From Marinilabiliaceae bacterium (GTDB lineage: Bacteria; Bacteroidota; Bacteroidia; Bacteroidales; Marinilabiliaceae), in assembly GCA_027010905.1 (NCBI GenBank), contig JALVBA010000101.1:1-32234 (forward strand): a stretch of DNA of 32,234 nt. Direction: 5' to 3'. Shown in pieces: positions 1 to 8,569 of the stretch. The translations under genes were made by a program, and so were the position numbers. Each line of letters starts with the position of its first letter. Within the stretch, counting starts at the first letter, position 1. The notes under the pieces are model-generated. The model was not told where the DNA came from. It made no database searches and was given only the letters and a program-made list of their open reading frames with translations.

Positions 1-46
1 GAATAGTCCTATAATACATATTACAAACATATAAAAACTGAAAATC

Positions 47-1411
47 ATGTTAAATAAATTCTTAAAATTATTATTAATAGAGTTAATTATTTCGATTGGA
101 ATCACTTATGCACAAACAGGGCGTGAGGATGGCTCAAGATACGGACACGGTAAAGACAGCATTAGGTGTTTGAAAAACCTATCGTTGTATAATGAGTACT
201 ACAAACAAAAGAACTTTCCCGATGCATTAGTCTATTGGGAACAAGTATTTGATGAGTGTCCAAAGGCTACTTCAAACATTTATTCTCATGGCGAAAAAAT
301 GTACAAAGCTTTGTTGGCAAAAGAGAAAGGTTCTGTAAAAAGAGAAGAGTATTACAATAAGCTGATGAGTATCTATGACCAGCGTATAAAGTATTTCGGC
401 AACTCTAAAAAATATCCGGCATCATATATTATGGGGAAAAAGGGTATGGCAATGCTTACGTATAAAAAAGATGATAAAGAGGTTATCCATGAAGCATCTG
501 AACTAATAAATAAAGCCATCAAGGAAAGAGGTGTGAAAACACAAGCTGCTGTTATCATTACATTCATGACCAATACTGTTACCAGGTATAAAGATGGAGA
601 TATTGACGAGATGATGGTTGTTGACAACTACAATACCGCATCAAGTATTATCACACAAAAAATTGCGGTAGCCAAAGGTAACAAGAAGATTGAATATGAG
701 GGGTTCAAAAAAAGAATAGACAAGTTATTCGCAAACAGTGGAGCTGCAAGTTGTGAAAACATTTCAAAAATATTTGGGCCTCAATTAGATGAACATGCCA
801 AAGACCTAGAGTGGTTGAAACGTACAAACCATCTGCTTGTTAGGGGGGGGTGCGATGAGACTCAGTTATTCTTTAACACCTCTGAGCTGCTTTATAAGAT
901 TGAGCCTTCATCATCGTCAGCGTATGGTTTATTCAAAATGAATTTGGAGACAAATAATATTGAGAAGGCAAAACAGTATCTGAAAGAAGCTATTGAAATG
1001 GAAGAAGATCCAGGTGCTAAAGCTAAATTCTATACTAAGCTTGCTTTACTATCTCTCTCCGAAAAGAAATATCAGGAGGTTAAATCCATTTCATTAAAAG
1101 CTATCAAATTAAAACCTGATTGTGGAACAGCTTACATACTTATTGGCAAAGCATATGCTGCATCGGCTAACACTTATGGTAAAAATGCATTTGAACATAG
1201 TACCGTCTATTGGGCTGCTGTTGATAAATTTGTAAAAGCAAAACGAGTAGATCCAACTAAAGGGGAAGAGGCTAATAATTTAATTAACATCTACTCGGCT
1301 CACTTCCCAAATAAAGAGGAGATATTTTTCCAAAAAGAGGTAGCTATCAGTGCTCCATATAAAATTGGCGGATGGATTAACGAAACTACAAAGGTTCGTG
1401 AAAGGAAATAG
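47..1411 (+). CDS. Exported tetratricopeptide-repeat protein
   Basis: This is a 454-residue protein with an N-terminal signal peptide: Lys near the start, a hydrophobic stretch at about residues 6-20, and a likely cut after TYAQ near residue 23. It should be exported to the periplasm or outer membrane. Helical repeat-like segments run through the protein. The best TPR-like pairs lie at about residues 295-400, where helices around AKQYLKEAIEM and EVKSISLKAIKLKP are followed by an Ala/Tyr-rich helix. No enzyme motif is visible. It lies 3 bp before the LptC-like gene and probably shares its transcript, so a role in envelope assembly is plausible but inferred. The ATG at 47 is the only start that keeps the whole signal peptide. 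A run of eight G (843-850), odd in this AT-rich gene, encodes part of Arg-Gly-Gly. Precise function unknown. Confidence 0.85.
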   Translation: MLNKFLKLLLIELIISIGITYAQTGREDGSRYGHGKDSIRCLKNLSLYNEYYKQKNFPDALVYWEQVFDECPKATSNIYSHGEKMYKALLAKEKGSVKREEYYNKLMSIYDQRIKYFGNSKKYPASYIMGKKGMAMLTYKKDDKEVIHEASELINKAIKERGVKTQAAVIITFMTNTVTRYKDGDIDEMMVVDNYNTASSIITQKIAVAKGNKKIEYEGFKKRIDKLFANSGAASCENISKIFGPQLDEHAKDLEWLKRTNHLLVRGGCDETQLFFNTSELLYKIEPSSSSAYGLFKMNLETNNIEKAKQYLKEAIEMEEDPGAKAKFYTKLALLSLSEKKYQEVKSISLKAIKLKPDCGTAYILIGKAYAASANTYGKNAFEHSTVYWAAVDKFVKAKRVDPTKGEEANNLINIYSAHFPNKEEIFFQKEVAISAPYKIGGWINETTKVRERK

Positions 1412-1414
1412 ATT

Positions 1415-1996
1415 TTGAAACCTCATTTAACATACAAGAGAATCAATATACTTGAAACAGCAAGCCTTTTATTAGTGCTTGCTGTATCTGTTTTTTTGTT
1501 TTCGTGTAAGTCAAACAATCCAGAAGACATTAAAGCTCTGACCGAAAAACAGGATGAGCCCTCCATCACCATTGAAAATCTCGAAACAACAATACTCGAT
1601 TCAGGACTTGTAATACACCGGCTGATTTCTCCCCTTGTATTAAAATACAGTAACGCAGAAGAACCTTTTGACGACTTCCCCAAAGGATTGCTTTTCCTGT
1701 CGTATAGTAAAACAGGGCAGGTTAAATCCCAAATAAAATGTAATAATGCCCGCTATATTGATAAAACCAAACTTTGGGAACTAAATAATAATGTTGAAGC
1801 AATTAATACAAAGGGTGAGATATTAAATACTGAGCAGCTATTTTGGGATATGGGTAAAAAACTTATATATACCGACAAGCATGTTAAGATTACTACAAAA
1901 ACCAACACTTCAAACGGAATAGGGTTCGAGTCAAAAGAAAATATGTCGAACTACACAATTAAAAAATATACAGGAACATTTAATATTGAAGATTAG
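1415..1996 (+). CDS. lptC: LptC-like LPS export lipoprotein
   Basis: This 193-residue protein has a short polar N-terminus, a hydrophobic segment (about residues 15-30) and a lipobox LFSC ending at Cys31, so it is probably a lipoprotein. The rest is beta-rich (for example KLWELNNNVEAINTKGEILNTEQ followed by LFWD and a YTDKHVKI segment), the pattern of LptC/OstA-type beta-jellyroll domains in which strands are joined by short turns. LptC links the LptBFG transporter to periplasmic LptA during lipopolysaccharide export. The start is TTG at 1415, three bases after the preceding stop, with AAAGGA about 9 bp upstream. No ATG lies near the N-terminus, and the signal segment requires this start. It is translated with the TPR gene before it and lies 19 bp ahead of the DUF21/CBS gene. 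The family call rests on pattern and context rather than an alignment. Confidence 0.75.
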   Translation: MKPHLTYKRINILETASLLLVLAVSVFLFSCKSNNPEDIKALTEKQDEPSITIENLETTILDSGLVIHRLISPLVLKYSNAEEPFDDFPKGLLFLSYSKTGQVKSQIKCNNARYIDKTKLWELNNNVEAINTKGEILNTEQLFWDMGKKLIYTDKHVKITTKTNTSNGIGFESKENMSNYTIKKYTGTFNIED

Positions 1997-2015
1997 AATA
2001 ACTCTCTACTTATAA

Positions 2016-3281
2016 ATGGACGAACTCACAATCATTATCTTTGCACTAATATTCTCTGCTTTTTTTTCAGGGTGCGAGATGGCGTACATTTCGTCCAACA
2101 AACTACTTATTGAACTAAACAAAAAGAAGTTTCCTTTTCTGGGAAAGATAATCGACCGGTTTATAAAAAATCCATCAGTATTTATTACTACACTACTTAT
2201 TGGCAATAATGTGGCGTTGGTAGTTTACGGTTTACAAATGGCTAAACTAATAGAGCCTGAATTAAGAGTCTTTATTGTTTCTGATACAATTGTATTACTT
2301 CTGCAAACAATTATCTCCACAATTATCATTCTTGTTACAGCCGAGTTTTTACCAAAAACGCTTTTCCGCATAAACCCTATTCTAGTTCTAAACCTTTTCG
2401 CCCTACCCCTCTCATTCTTCTACATCCTATTTTACCCAATAAGTATTACAACAATTTTTATCTCCAGATTGATAATGAAGAGTATTGCAGGAATAAACCT
2501 TACGCCACAAAAGGATGCACTCCCATTTGGAAAAGTTGACCTCGCTAATCTACTCTCGCAACACGAAAAAAAGAGCAAACAATCAACAGATATGCCGCAG
2601 GAGGTAAAACTGCTGAAAAACGCTATAGACTTCTCTAAAATAAAGATACGCGAATGTATTGTTCCCCGAACAGACATAATTACCATCGAAATTAATGAAA
2701 CACTGAAAGAACTTCAGAACAAATTTGTTGAAACAGGTTACTCGAAAATATTGGTTTACAAACAAAATATTGACAATATCATTGGCTATATCCATGTATC
2801 TCAAATGTTCAAAAACCCTAAACAGCTTAAAAATATTATCAGCCCTATATCTATTGTACCCGAATCGATGTCGGCACACTCTCTGTTAAAACAGTTTACT
2901 GATGAAAATAAAAGTATTGCGCTAGTTGTAGATGAATTTGGAGGTACTGCCGGAATTATTTCTCTCGAAGATATACTAGAAGAGATTTTTGGTGAGATAG
3001 ATGATGAGCATGACACAACAGACCATATTGAAGTAAAGATAAGTGAAACAGAATATAAATTCTCAGGTAGACTGGAGATTGACTACATTAATGAAAAGTA
3101 TAATATTAAGCTGCCGGAGATGGAAAATTATGAAACAATAGCAGGAATGATTCTCTACTATTTTCAATCTATACCAAAAATAAATGACGAAATTATCATT
3201 GAATCTTTCTCTATTAAGGTACTTGAAGCTACAAATTCGAAGATTGACTTGGTGAAAATCACTCTACTATCTCCTGATTAA
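2016..3281 (+). CDS. DUF21/CBS-domain membrane protein (CorC/HlyC, CNNM family)
   Basis: This 421-residue protein has the three-part layout of the CNNM/CorC/HlyC family. A DUF21 (CNNM) membrane domain covers about residues 1-165: SAFFSGCEMAYISSNK near the N-terminus is the family signature, TAEFLPKTL lies at 108-116, and there are three to four hydrophobic segments. Two CBS repeats follow at about 217-335, including VVDEFGGTAGIISLEDILEE (304-323). A CorC/HlyC C-terminal domain covers about 340-415. Family members have been linked to Mg2+/Co2+ efflux, and the Bacteroidota branch includes GldE of gliding-motility loci; which role applies here cannot be told from sequence. The old name hemolysin is misleading. 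The gene follows lptC by 19 bp and precedes a prolyl isomerase, an arrangement suggesting an envelope operon. Length is typical. Confidence 0.9.
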   Translation: MDELTIIIFALIFSAFFSGCEMAYISSNKLLIELNKKKFPFLGKIIDRFIKNPSVFITTLLIGNNVALVVYGLQMAKLIEPELRVFIVSDTIVLLLQTIISTIIILVTAEFLPKTLFRINPILVLNLFALPLSFFYILFYPISITTIFISRLIMKSIAGINLTPQKDALPFGKVDLANLLSQHEKKSKQSTDMPQEVKLLKNAIDFSKIKIRECIVPRTDIITIEINETLKELQNKFVETGYSKILVYKQNIDNIIGYIHVSQMFKNPKQLKNIISPISIVPESMSAHSLLKQFTDENKSIALVVDEFGGTAGIISLEDILEEIFGEIDDEHDTTDHIEVKISETEYKFSGRLEIDYINEKYNIKLPEMENYETIAGMILYYFQSIPKINDEIIIESFSIKVLEATNSKIDLVKITLLSPD

Positions 3282-3405
3282 TAAACCACTACTGTTATTT
3301 ATAACAATATTTTATCAAACTAAAAAAGGAACCTTTATACATAACTTTTTTTTGTATATTCGTACCCTGAAAATTCAAGCATATTTATATAATAATTATC
3401 ATACA

Positions 3406-5496
3406 ATGGCAACGTTACAGAAAATTAGAACCAAAGCAGGAGTATTAGTAGCTGTATTTATTGGGTTTGCACTTTTAGCATTCATCTTTACAGGTTTTTT
3501 TAAGTCGGGCAAATCAATGTTTAAGGGCTCACAACAGGAGGTGGCAGTAATAAGCGGCACGTCAATATCAATACAGGAATATCAGGCAAAATTAGACGAA
3601 CAGGAAGAGTTTGTGAAACTACAGTCAGGTCGCTCTTCACTGGATGAGCAGGAGACAGCCAAGGTTAAAGATCAAGTATGGAGACAATTGATTTTTGAAA
3701 CTATAATCAATAAGAAGGCTGAGGACTTAGGTCTTACCGTCTCTTCTGAAGAGCTTCTATCAATGATAACAGGGAGAGATGTTCATCCTATCATTCGTCA
3801 GATATTCACTAACCCTCAAACAGGAGTTTTTGATCAAGCTCAACTTATCAATTTCCTTAAACAGAAAGACAATGATCCTAAATCAAGTTTCTTCTGGAAT
3901 TATATAGAGAAACAAATTATCAACGAAAGAGTGAATGAGAAATATATCTCTCTACTAAAAAAAGGAATGTATGTAACTACCTCTCAAAGTAACATGGAGG
4001 CCAAAGCAAAATTACGTAAAGTAGATTTTGACTTCATTGCTAAACGATACACTTCAATTCCTGATAGTACAGTAAGCATCTCTGATGCTGAGATTGAGAA
4101 CTATTATCGTAAGAACATAACAAATTTCCAACAGGACGAGACTCGCGACATTGAGTATGTATCTTTCCCGGTAAAGCCTTCAGAGGAAGATAAATTAATG
4201 GCAAAGGAGTGGATTACCAATGCAATGGAAGTATTTGGCTCTAAAGATACAGACCCTACTCAATATGTAAAGATGAACTCTGATCAACCATACGAAGATC
4301 GCTATCTTAAGTCCAATCAATTAAGTCCTAAACTTCAGGATTTCATAAAAGGAGCTAAAATCAACGATCTGTACGGACCATATCTGAAGAATGAGGCCTA
4401 CACTCTCTCACGTCTTGTAGATATTAAACCTATGCCTGACTCTATTAAAGCACGACATATATTGATAAGAACAGGTGCTTCAAAAGAGGAGTTAAATGCA
4501 AAAGCCGATAGTCTGATTAACCTGATTAACAACAATGGTAACTTTGCAACAATTGCCAGAGCTAACTCCGAGGATCCGGGTTCTGCTATTAACGGTGGCG
4601 ATTTAGGTTGGTTTAAAGATGGTGCAATGGTTAAGGAATTTAATGATGCCTGTTTTAATGGTAAAAAAGGTGACATTGTAAAAGTTGAAACTCAATTTGG
4701 TGTTCACATCATCAACATTCAGGATAAAGGAACGCCAACCACAAAATACAAGATTGCCACATTAGTAAGAGATATTACTTACAGTTCAAAAACATATCAG
4801 AATGTATATTCAGACGCAACAAAATTTGCAGCACTGAACAACACCCCTGAAAAATTCAACAAAACTATCGAAGATGAGAATCTGGTTAAGAGATACGGGC
4901 GCGGAATTAAAACTACCGACAGAAATATCGGTTCGCTTAAATCACCAAGAACACTTATAAGATGGGCTTTTGAAAATGAGATTGGAAGCACATCTCCAAT
5001 TTATGAATTTGGCGACGAATTTGTGATTGCTGTACTTACCGGTAAAACAGAAAAAGGAGATGCTCCTCTGTCTGTTGTTAAAAATCAAATTAAAAGAGAA
5101 CTTTTAAAAGACAAAAAGGCTGAGATTATCATTGCTGATCTGAAAAATAAAGAGAAAGACATTTCAGATATCCAACAGCTAGCCGGCAAGCTTGATGTTA
5201 ATGTTCAGAAAGCTGAAGGCATAAGTTTTGCCGACCAACAGGTTGCAGGTGCCGGTATTGAGCCAAGCCTTGTTGCTCTGGCCACTAACAGCAAAACAGG
5301 TGAAATATCTGTTCCTGTAAAAGGTATCAACAATGTGTTTGTTGTAAAAGTAACAAACGAATCAACTGTAGAGGTTAACCCTGAGCAGGAGAAGAATCAA
5401 TTACAACAAAGCATAAACTATAAGGTTGACTACAGTATCTTCGAATCATTAAAGAACGAAGCTGAAGTAACTGATAACCGTATAAGGTTTTTTTAA
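3406..5496 (+). CDS. Membrane-anchored periplasmic peptidyl-prolyl cis-trans isomerase (PpiD/SurA type)
   Basis: This 696-residue folding factor has one N-terminal membrane segment (about residues 11-32, GVLVAVFIGFALLAFIFTGF), a SurA-N-like helical region, and one clear PpiC rotamase domain at about 346-442. That domain starts at KARHILIRTG and includes FATIARANSEDPGSAINGGD and the ending FGVHIINI. The anchored layout resembles PpiD, which helps outer-membrane proteins fold on leaving the Sec translocon. I chose the ATG at 3406. The frame stays open upstream to a TTG at 3352, but the 18 extra residues look non-coding and would bury the membrane anchor. A TATATTCG sequence at 3355-3362 resembles the Bacteroidota -7 box with one mismatch, which also fits a start downstream of it. 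A strong hairpin with a T-run follows the stop, so this gene ends the first operon. Confidence 0.9.
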   Translation: MATLQKIRTKAGVLVAVFIGFALLAFIFTGFFKSGKSMFKGSQQEVAVISGTSISIQEYQAKLDEQEEFVKLQSGRSSLDEQETAKVKDQVWRQLIFETIINKKAEDLGLTVSSEELLSMITGRDVHPIIRQIFTNPQTGVFDQAQLINFLKQKDNDPKSSFFWNYIEKQIINERVNEKYISLLKKGMYVTTSQSNMEAKAKLRKVDFDFIAKRYTSIPDSTVSISDAEIENYYRKNITNFQQDETRDIEYVSFPVKPSEEDKLMAKEWITNAMEVFGSKDTDPTQYVKMNSDQPYEDRYLKSNQLSPKLQDFIKGAKINDLYGPYLKNEAYTLSRLVDIKPMPDSIKARHILIRTGASKEELNAKADSLINLINNNGNFATIARANSEDPGSAINGGDLGWFKDGAMVKEFNDACFNGKKGDIVKVETQFGVHIINIQDKGTPTTKYKIATLVRDITYSSKTYQNVYSDATKFAALNNTPEKFNKTIEDENLVKRYGRGIKTTDRNIGSLKSPRTLIRWAFENEIGSTSPIYEFGDEFVIAVLTGKTEKGDAPLSVVKNQIKRELLKDKKAEIIIADLKNKEKDISDIQQLAGKLDVNVQKAEGISFADQQVAGAGIEPSLVALATNSKTGEISVPVKGINNVFVVKVTNESTVEVNPEQEKNQLQQSINYKVDYSIFESLKNEAEVTDNRIRFF

Positions 5497-5510
5497 GAAA
5501 AATTTTAAAA

Positions 5511-5546
5511 AAAAGCGATACTCATTAACGGGTATCGCTTTTTTTT
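5511..5546 (+). terminator. Rho-independent terminator after the prolyl isomerase gene
   Basis: AAAAGCGATAC (5511-5521) pairs with GTATCGCTTTT (5532-5542) across a 10-base loop and is followed by more T residues. The hairpin starts about 15 bp after the stop codon and is directly followed by a T-run, the standard form. Confidence 0.88.
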
Positions 5547-5832
5547 GTCTAAAGCAACTGACCGCTACACGATTACACCCTCCATCTCCGTAACAGAAAA
5601 CAGAAACAACCATCTGTAAAATTTATCTTTTTGGATAACTTTTGATTGTTAATAAGATTTTTGATGCCTCTATTTCAGCCCTTTAACCTGTTGAAACGGA
5701 CAACTTTCGCACTTTGCAAAAGAAAAAAGTTTGCCCAAAAAATTATCTATAGCTATATTGCACATAGCAAAGAAGAAGAAATCTACTATAGCTAATATAC
5801 AATTTATCAACCTATTAACAGAAAACAACACC
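5547..5832 (+). other. Leader and promoter region of the ribonucleotide reductase gene
   Basis: This 286-bp stretch lies between the terminator and the chosen start of the reductase gene. No gene is visible. A 34-codon upstream extension of the reductase frame (from TTG at 5731) is open, but its Lys- and Ile-rich translation does not resemble the family N-terminus. The 9-mer CTATAGCTA occurs twice, at 5747-5755 and 5786-5794; the first lies in the palindrome TATAGCTATA. These could be regulatory sites. I see no perfect TAnnTTTG promoter and no cobalamin-riboswitch core, although the gene product needs B12. Confidence 0.4.
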
Positions 5833-8394
5833 ATGACAGTAAAAACCATCGACCTTAAATCTGATAAGATGAAAAAAGTGTACGCCCACGATGAGGCATT
5901 TGACTCTTCTCTGGAATATTTTCAAGGAGATGAATTGGCCGCTCGTGTATGGTTAAATAAGTACGCTTTAAAAGACGAAGACGGGATCTATGAATTAAAC
6001 CCGGACGATATGCATTGGCGGTTGGCTCGTGAAATTGCAAGGATAGAGAGTAAGTACCCCAACCCCCTGTCAGTTGAGGAGTTGTATGGTCTGTTTGAGA
6101 AATTCAAATATATTGTACCCCAGGGAGGTCCAATGTCAGGCATTGGAAACAATCAGCAGGTTGCCTCTCTGTCAAACTGCTTTGTAATAGGTAATGATGG
6201 AATTGCCGATTCTTACGGTGGTGTGATGAAAATAGATCAGGAGCAAGTACAACTGATGAAGCGCCGTGGTGGTGTTGGCCATGACCTTTCACACATACGA
6301 CCTAAAGGATCGCCGGTAAAAAACTCAGCTATCACATCCACAGGTATTGTTCCATTTATGGAGCGTTACAGCAACTCAACACGTGAGGTAGCACAAGACG
6401 GACGCCGTGGAGCATTAATGCTAAGTGTGTCGATAAAGCATCCCGACTCGGAGCAGTTTATCGATGCCAAGATGGAGCAGGGCAAAGTTACCGGAGCAAA
6501 TGTATCAGTTAAGATTGATGATGAGTTCATGGAGAGCGTTACTGAAAAAAAGCCATACAACCAACAATACCCTATCGACTCAAAAAACCCTAAGGTAAAG
6601 AGACAAACAGATGCCGGAAATCTGTGGAATAAGATAGTTTACAATGCATGGAAATCAGCTGAACCGGGCATACTATTTTGGGATACAATCATCCGCGAGT
6701 CGGTACCTGATTGTTATGCTGATCTTGGTTACCGCACTGTATCGACTAATCCATGTGGTGAGATACCTCTCTGTCCATATGACAGTTGCCGCCTTATCGC
6801 AATCAACCTCTTCTCTCATGTTGAAAATCCATTTACTGACAAGGCAAAATTTAATTTCAAGCTATTTAAGAAGAATGCCGGATACGCACAACGTATCATG
6901 GATGATATCATCGACCTCGAACTGGAAAAAATTGATGCTATAATTGAAAAGATCAACTCTGACCCTGAGCCTGAAACTGTAAAACGTGTTGAAGTTGAAC
7001 TTTGGGAGAATATCAGAAAAAAAGCCATTGAAGGTCGTCGTACCGGTGTTGGCATCACTGCCGAAGGTGATATGCTGGCCGCATTAGGTCTCCGATACGG
7101 AAGTGATATTGCAACCAGTTTCTCCGTTGAAGTACACAAAACTCTGGCACTGGCCGCCTACAGGTCTTCTGTAACAATGGCTCAAGAGCGTGGCGCTTTT
7201 CCAATTTATGACTTTGAAAAAGAGGTAAGCAATCCATTTATCAACCGACTATTTGAGGCTGACAAATCGCTTGAGGCCGACATGAAAAAGTATGGAAGAA
7301 GAAATATTGCACTTTTAACTATTGCTCCTACCGGAACAACAAGTTTAATGACCCAAACAAGTTCAGGTATCGAACCGGTATTCCTTCCCGTGTACAAACG
7401 TCGCCGAAAAGTTAACCCTAATGACCCTAAGGTAAAGGTTGATTTTATTGATGAAGTGGGTGATCACTGGGAAGAGTACGTTGTTTTCCATCACAAGTTT
7501 GTAACTTGGATGCAGGCCAATAATTATGATGTGACAAAGCAGTACTCTCAGGAGGAGATTGATGAGATGGTGAAAAAATCGCCATATTACAATGCTACAT
7601 CAAACGATGTAAACTGGCTGAACAAAGTTCGTATGCAAGGATTAATTCAGAAATGGATTGATCACTCCATTAGTGTAACAATAAACCTGCCTGAAGATGC
7701 AACTGAAAAGTTGGTTGGCGAGCTCTACGTTGAAGCATGGAAAAGCGGATGTAAAGGAGTTACGGTTTATCGTGACGGTAGTCGCTCAGGTGTTCTTATC
7801 GCCAACGACAAGAGTGAAGAGAATGAAGATAATGAAGATAACAAGTTTCCGCATAAACGTCCGCAGGTATTAAAGGCTGATGTTGTACGATTCCAAAATA
7901 ACAAAGTAAAATGGATCGCTTTTGTAGGATTGATAGGGGGTAAACCTTATGAGATTTTTACCGGATTAGCTGACGACGAGGACGGTATTTTACTCCCAAA
8001 AACCGTTTCGAGTGGTAAAATTATTAAAAACCGTGACAAAGATGGCATAAGCCGATACGATTTCCAATACACTAACAAACGGGGGTACAAAACTACTATT
8101 GAGGGTTTATCGCACAAGTTTGAGAAGGAGTTTTGGAACTATGCAAAACTTATCTCAGGAGTGTTGCGTCATGGTATGCCTATCGAAGATGTACTGAATC
8201 TGGTTTCAGGTCTGCAACTCGACAGTGAGTCAATTAACACATGGAAAAACGGTGTTGAGCGAGCTTTAAAAAAGTATATTCCAAACGGAACAAAAGCTAA
8301 AAAAGGACACTGCGAGAGTTGTGGCTCCGACAGCCTGATATATCAGGAGGGTTGCCTGATTTGCACAAGCTGTGGTGCTTCAAAATGCGGATAA
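5833..8394 (+). CDS. nrdJ: Adenosylcobalamin-dependent (class II) ribonucleoside-diphosphate reductase
   Basis: This 853-residue enzyme reduces ribonucleotides to deoxyribonucleotides using a radical made from adenosylcobalamin, so it works with or without oxygen. Expected residues are present: NPCGE at 306-310 gives the radical Cys308 with Asn306 and Glu310, and Cys116 (SLSNCFV) with Cys319 would form the redox disulfide, matching the spacing known for Thermotoga NrdJ. The family motif TIAPTGTTSLM lies near residue 500. The last 30 residues hold several Cys pairs (CESC, CLIC, CTSC and a final KCG), expected for regenerating the active site and perhaps binding zinc. The ATG at 5833 is preferred over an in-frame TTG at 5731 because the family sequence begins there. 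It stands alone between two terminators. Bacteroidota often keep a class II reductase beside class I or III enzymes. Confidence 0.93.
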   Translation: MTVKTIDLKSDKMKKVYAHDEAFDSSLEYFQGDELAARVWLNKYALKDEDGIYELNPDDMHWRLAREIARIESKYPNPLSVEELYGLFEKFKYIVPQGGPMSGIGNNQQVASLSNCFVIGNDGIADSYGGVMKIDQEQVQLMKRRGGVGHDLSHIRPKGSPVKNSAITSTGIVPFMERYSNSTREVAQDGRRGALMLSVSIKHPDSEQFIDAKMEQGKVTGANVSVKIDDEFMESVTEKKPYNQQYPIDSKNPKVKRQTDAGNLWNKIVYNAWKSAEPGILFWDTIIRESVPDCYADLGYRTVSTNPCGEIPLCPYDSCRLIAINLFSHVENPFTDKAKFNFKLFKKNAGYAQRIMDDIIDLELEKIDAIIEKINSDPEPETVKRVEVELWENIRKKAIEGRRTGVGITAEGDMLAALGLRYGSDIATSFSVEVHKTLALAAYRSSVTMAQERGAFPIYDFEKEVSNPFINRLFEADKSLEADMKKYGRRNIALLTIAPTGTTSLMTQTSSGIEPVFLPVYKRRRKVNPNDPKVKVDFIDEVGDHWEEYVVFHHKFVTWMQANNYDVTKQYSQEEIDEMVKKSPYYNATSNDVNWLNKVRMQGLIQKWIDHSISVTINLPEDATEKLVGELYVEAWKSGCKGVTVYRDGSRSGVLIANDKSEENEDNEDNKFPHKRPQVLKADVVRFQNNKVKWIAFVGLIGGKPYEIFTGLADDEDGILLPKTVSSGKIIKNRDKDGISRYDFQYTNKRGYKTTIEGLSHKFEKEFWNYAKLISGVLRHGMPIEDVLNLVSGLQLDSESINTWKNGVERALKKYIPNGTKAKKGHCESCGSDSLIYQEGCLICTSCGASKCG

Positions 8395-8441
8395 AACATC
8401 AAACACCCTTATAATGGGGAACTACTTAATTTGGAAAATGA

Positions 8442-8471
8442 AAAAGCCGGTAACAGATGTTATCGGCTTTT
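8442..8471 (+). terminator. Rho-independent terminator after nrdJ
   Basis: AAAAGCCGGTAAC (8442-8454) pairs with GTTATCGGCTTTT (8459-8471), with one G-U pair and an AGAT loop; the T-run forms the end of the 3' arm. It lies about 48 bp after the nrdJ stop codon. Confidence 0.85.
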
Positions 8472-8547
8472 CTGTTTAAAATAAAATATTTATTATCATT
8501 TAACAATTCCAGATACAATATACCTTATTCATAGAGATACATTTTCT

Positions 8548-8555
8548 TATCTTTG
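8548..8555 (+). promoter_or_regulatory. Bacteroidota -7 promoter box of gltX
   Basis: TATCTTTG at 8548-8555 matches the Bacteroidota primary sigma consensus TAnnTTTG exactly and is followed by C. It lies 14 bp before the gltX ATG, so the leader would be very short. The -33 TTG element is not clear at the expected distance. There is no Shine-Dalgarno sequence; the leader is A-rich. Confidence 0.72.
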
Positions 8556-8569
8556 CAAAAAAAATAACT

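Noticed and set aside
3352..3405. Longer prolyl isomerase reading frame from TTG at 3352
   Set aside because: The extra residues would lie before the membrane anchor and look non-coding; a -7-like box overlaps this stretch.
5731..5832. Longer nrdJ reading frame from TTG at 5731
   Set aside because: The 34 extra residues are Lys/Ile-rich and unlike the family N-terminus; the ATG at 5833 gives the expected start. The stretch also contains both CTATAGCTA copies.
5547..5832. Cobalamin riboswitch expected before a B12-dependent enzyme
   Set aside because: I looked for the conserved B12-box-type core and its surrounding stems and saw none. The enzyme uses B12 as a cofactor, so control by a riboswitch is not required.
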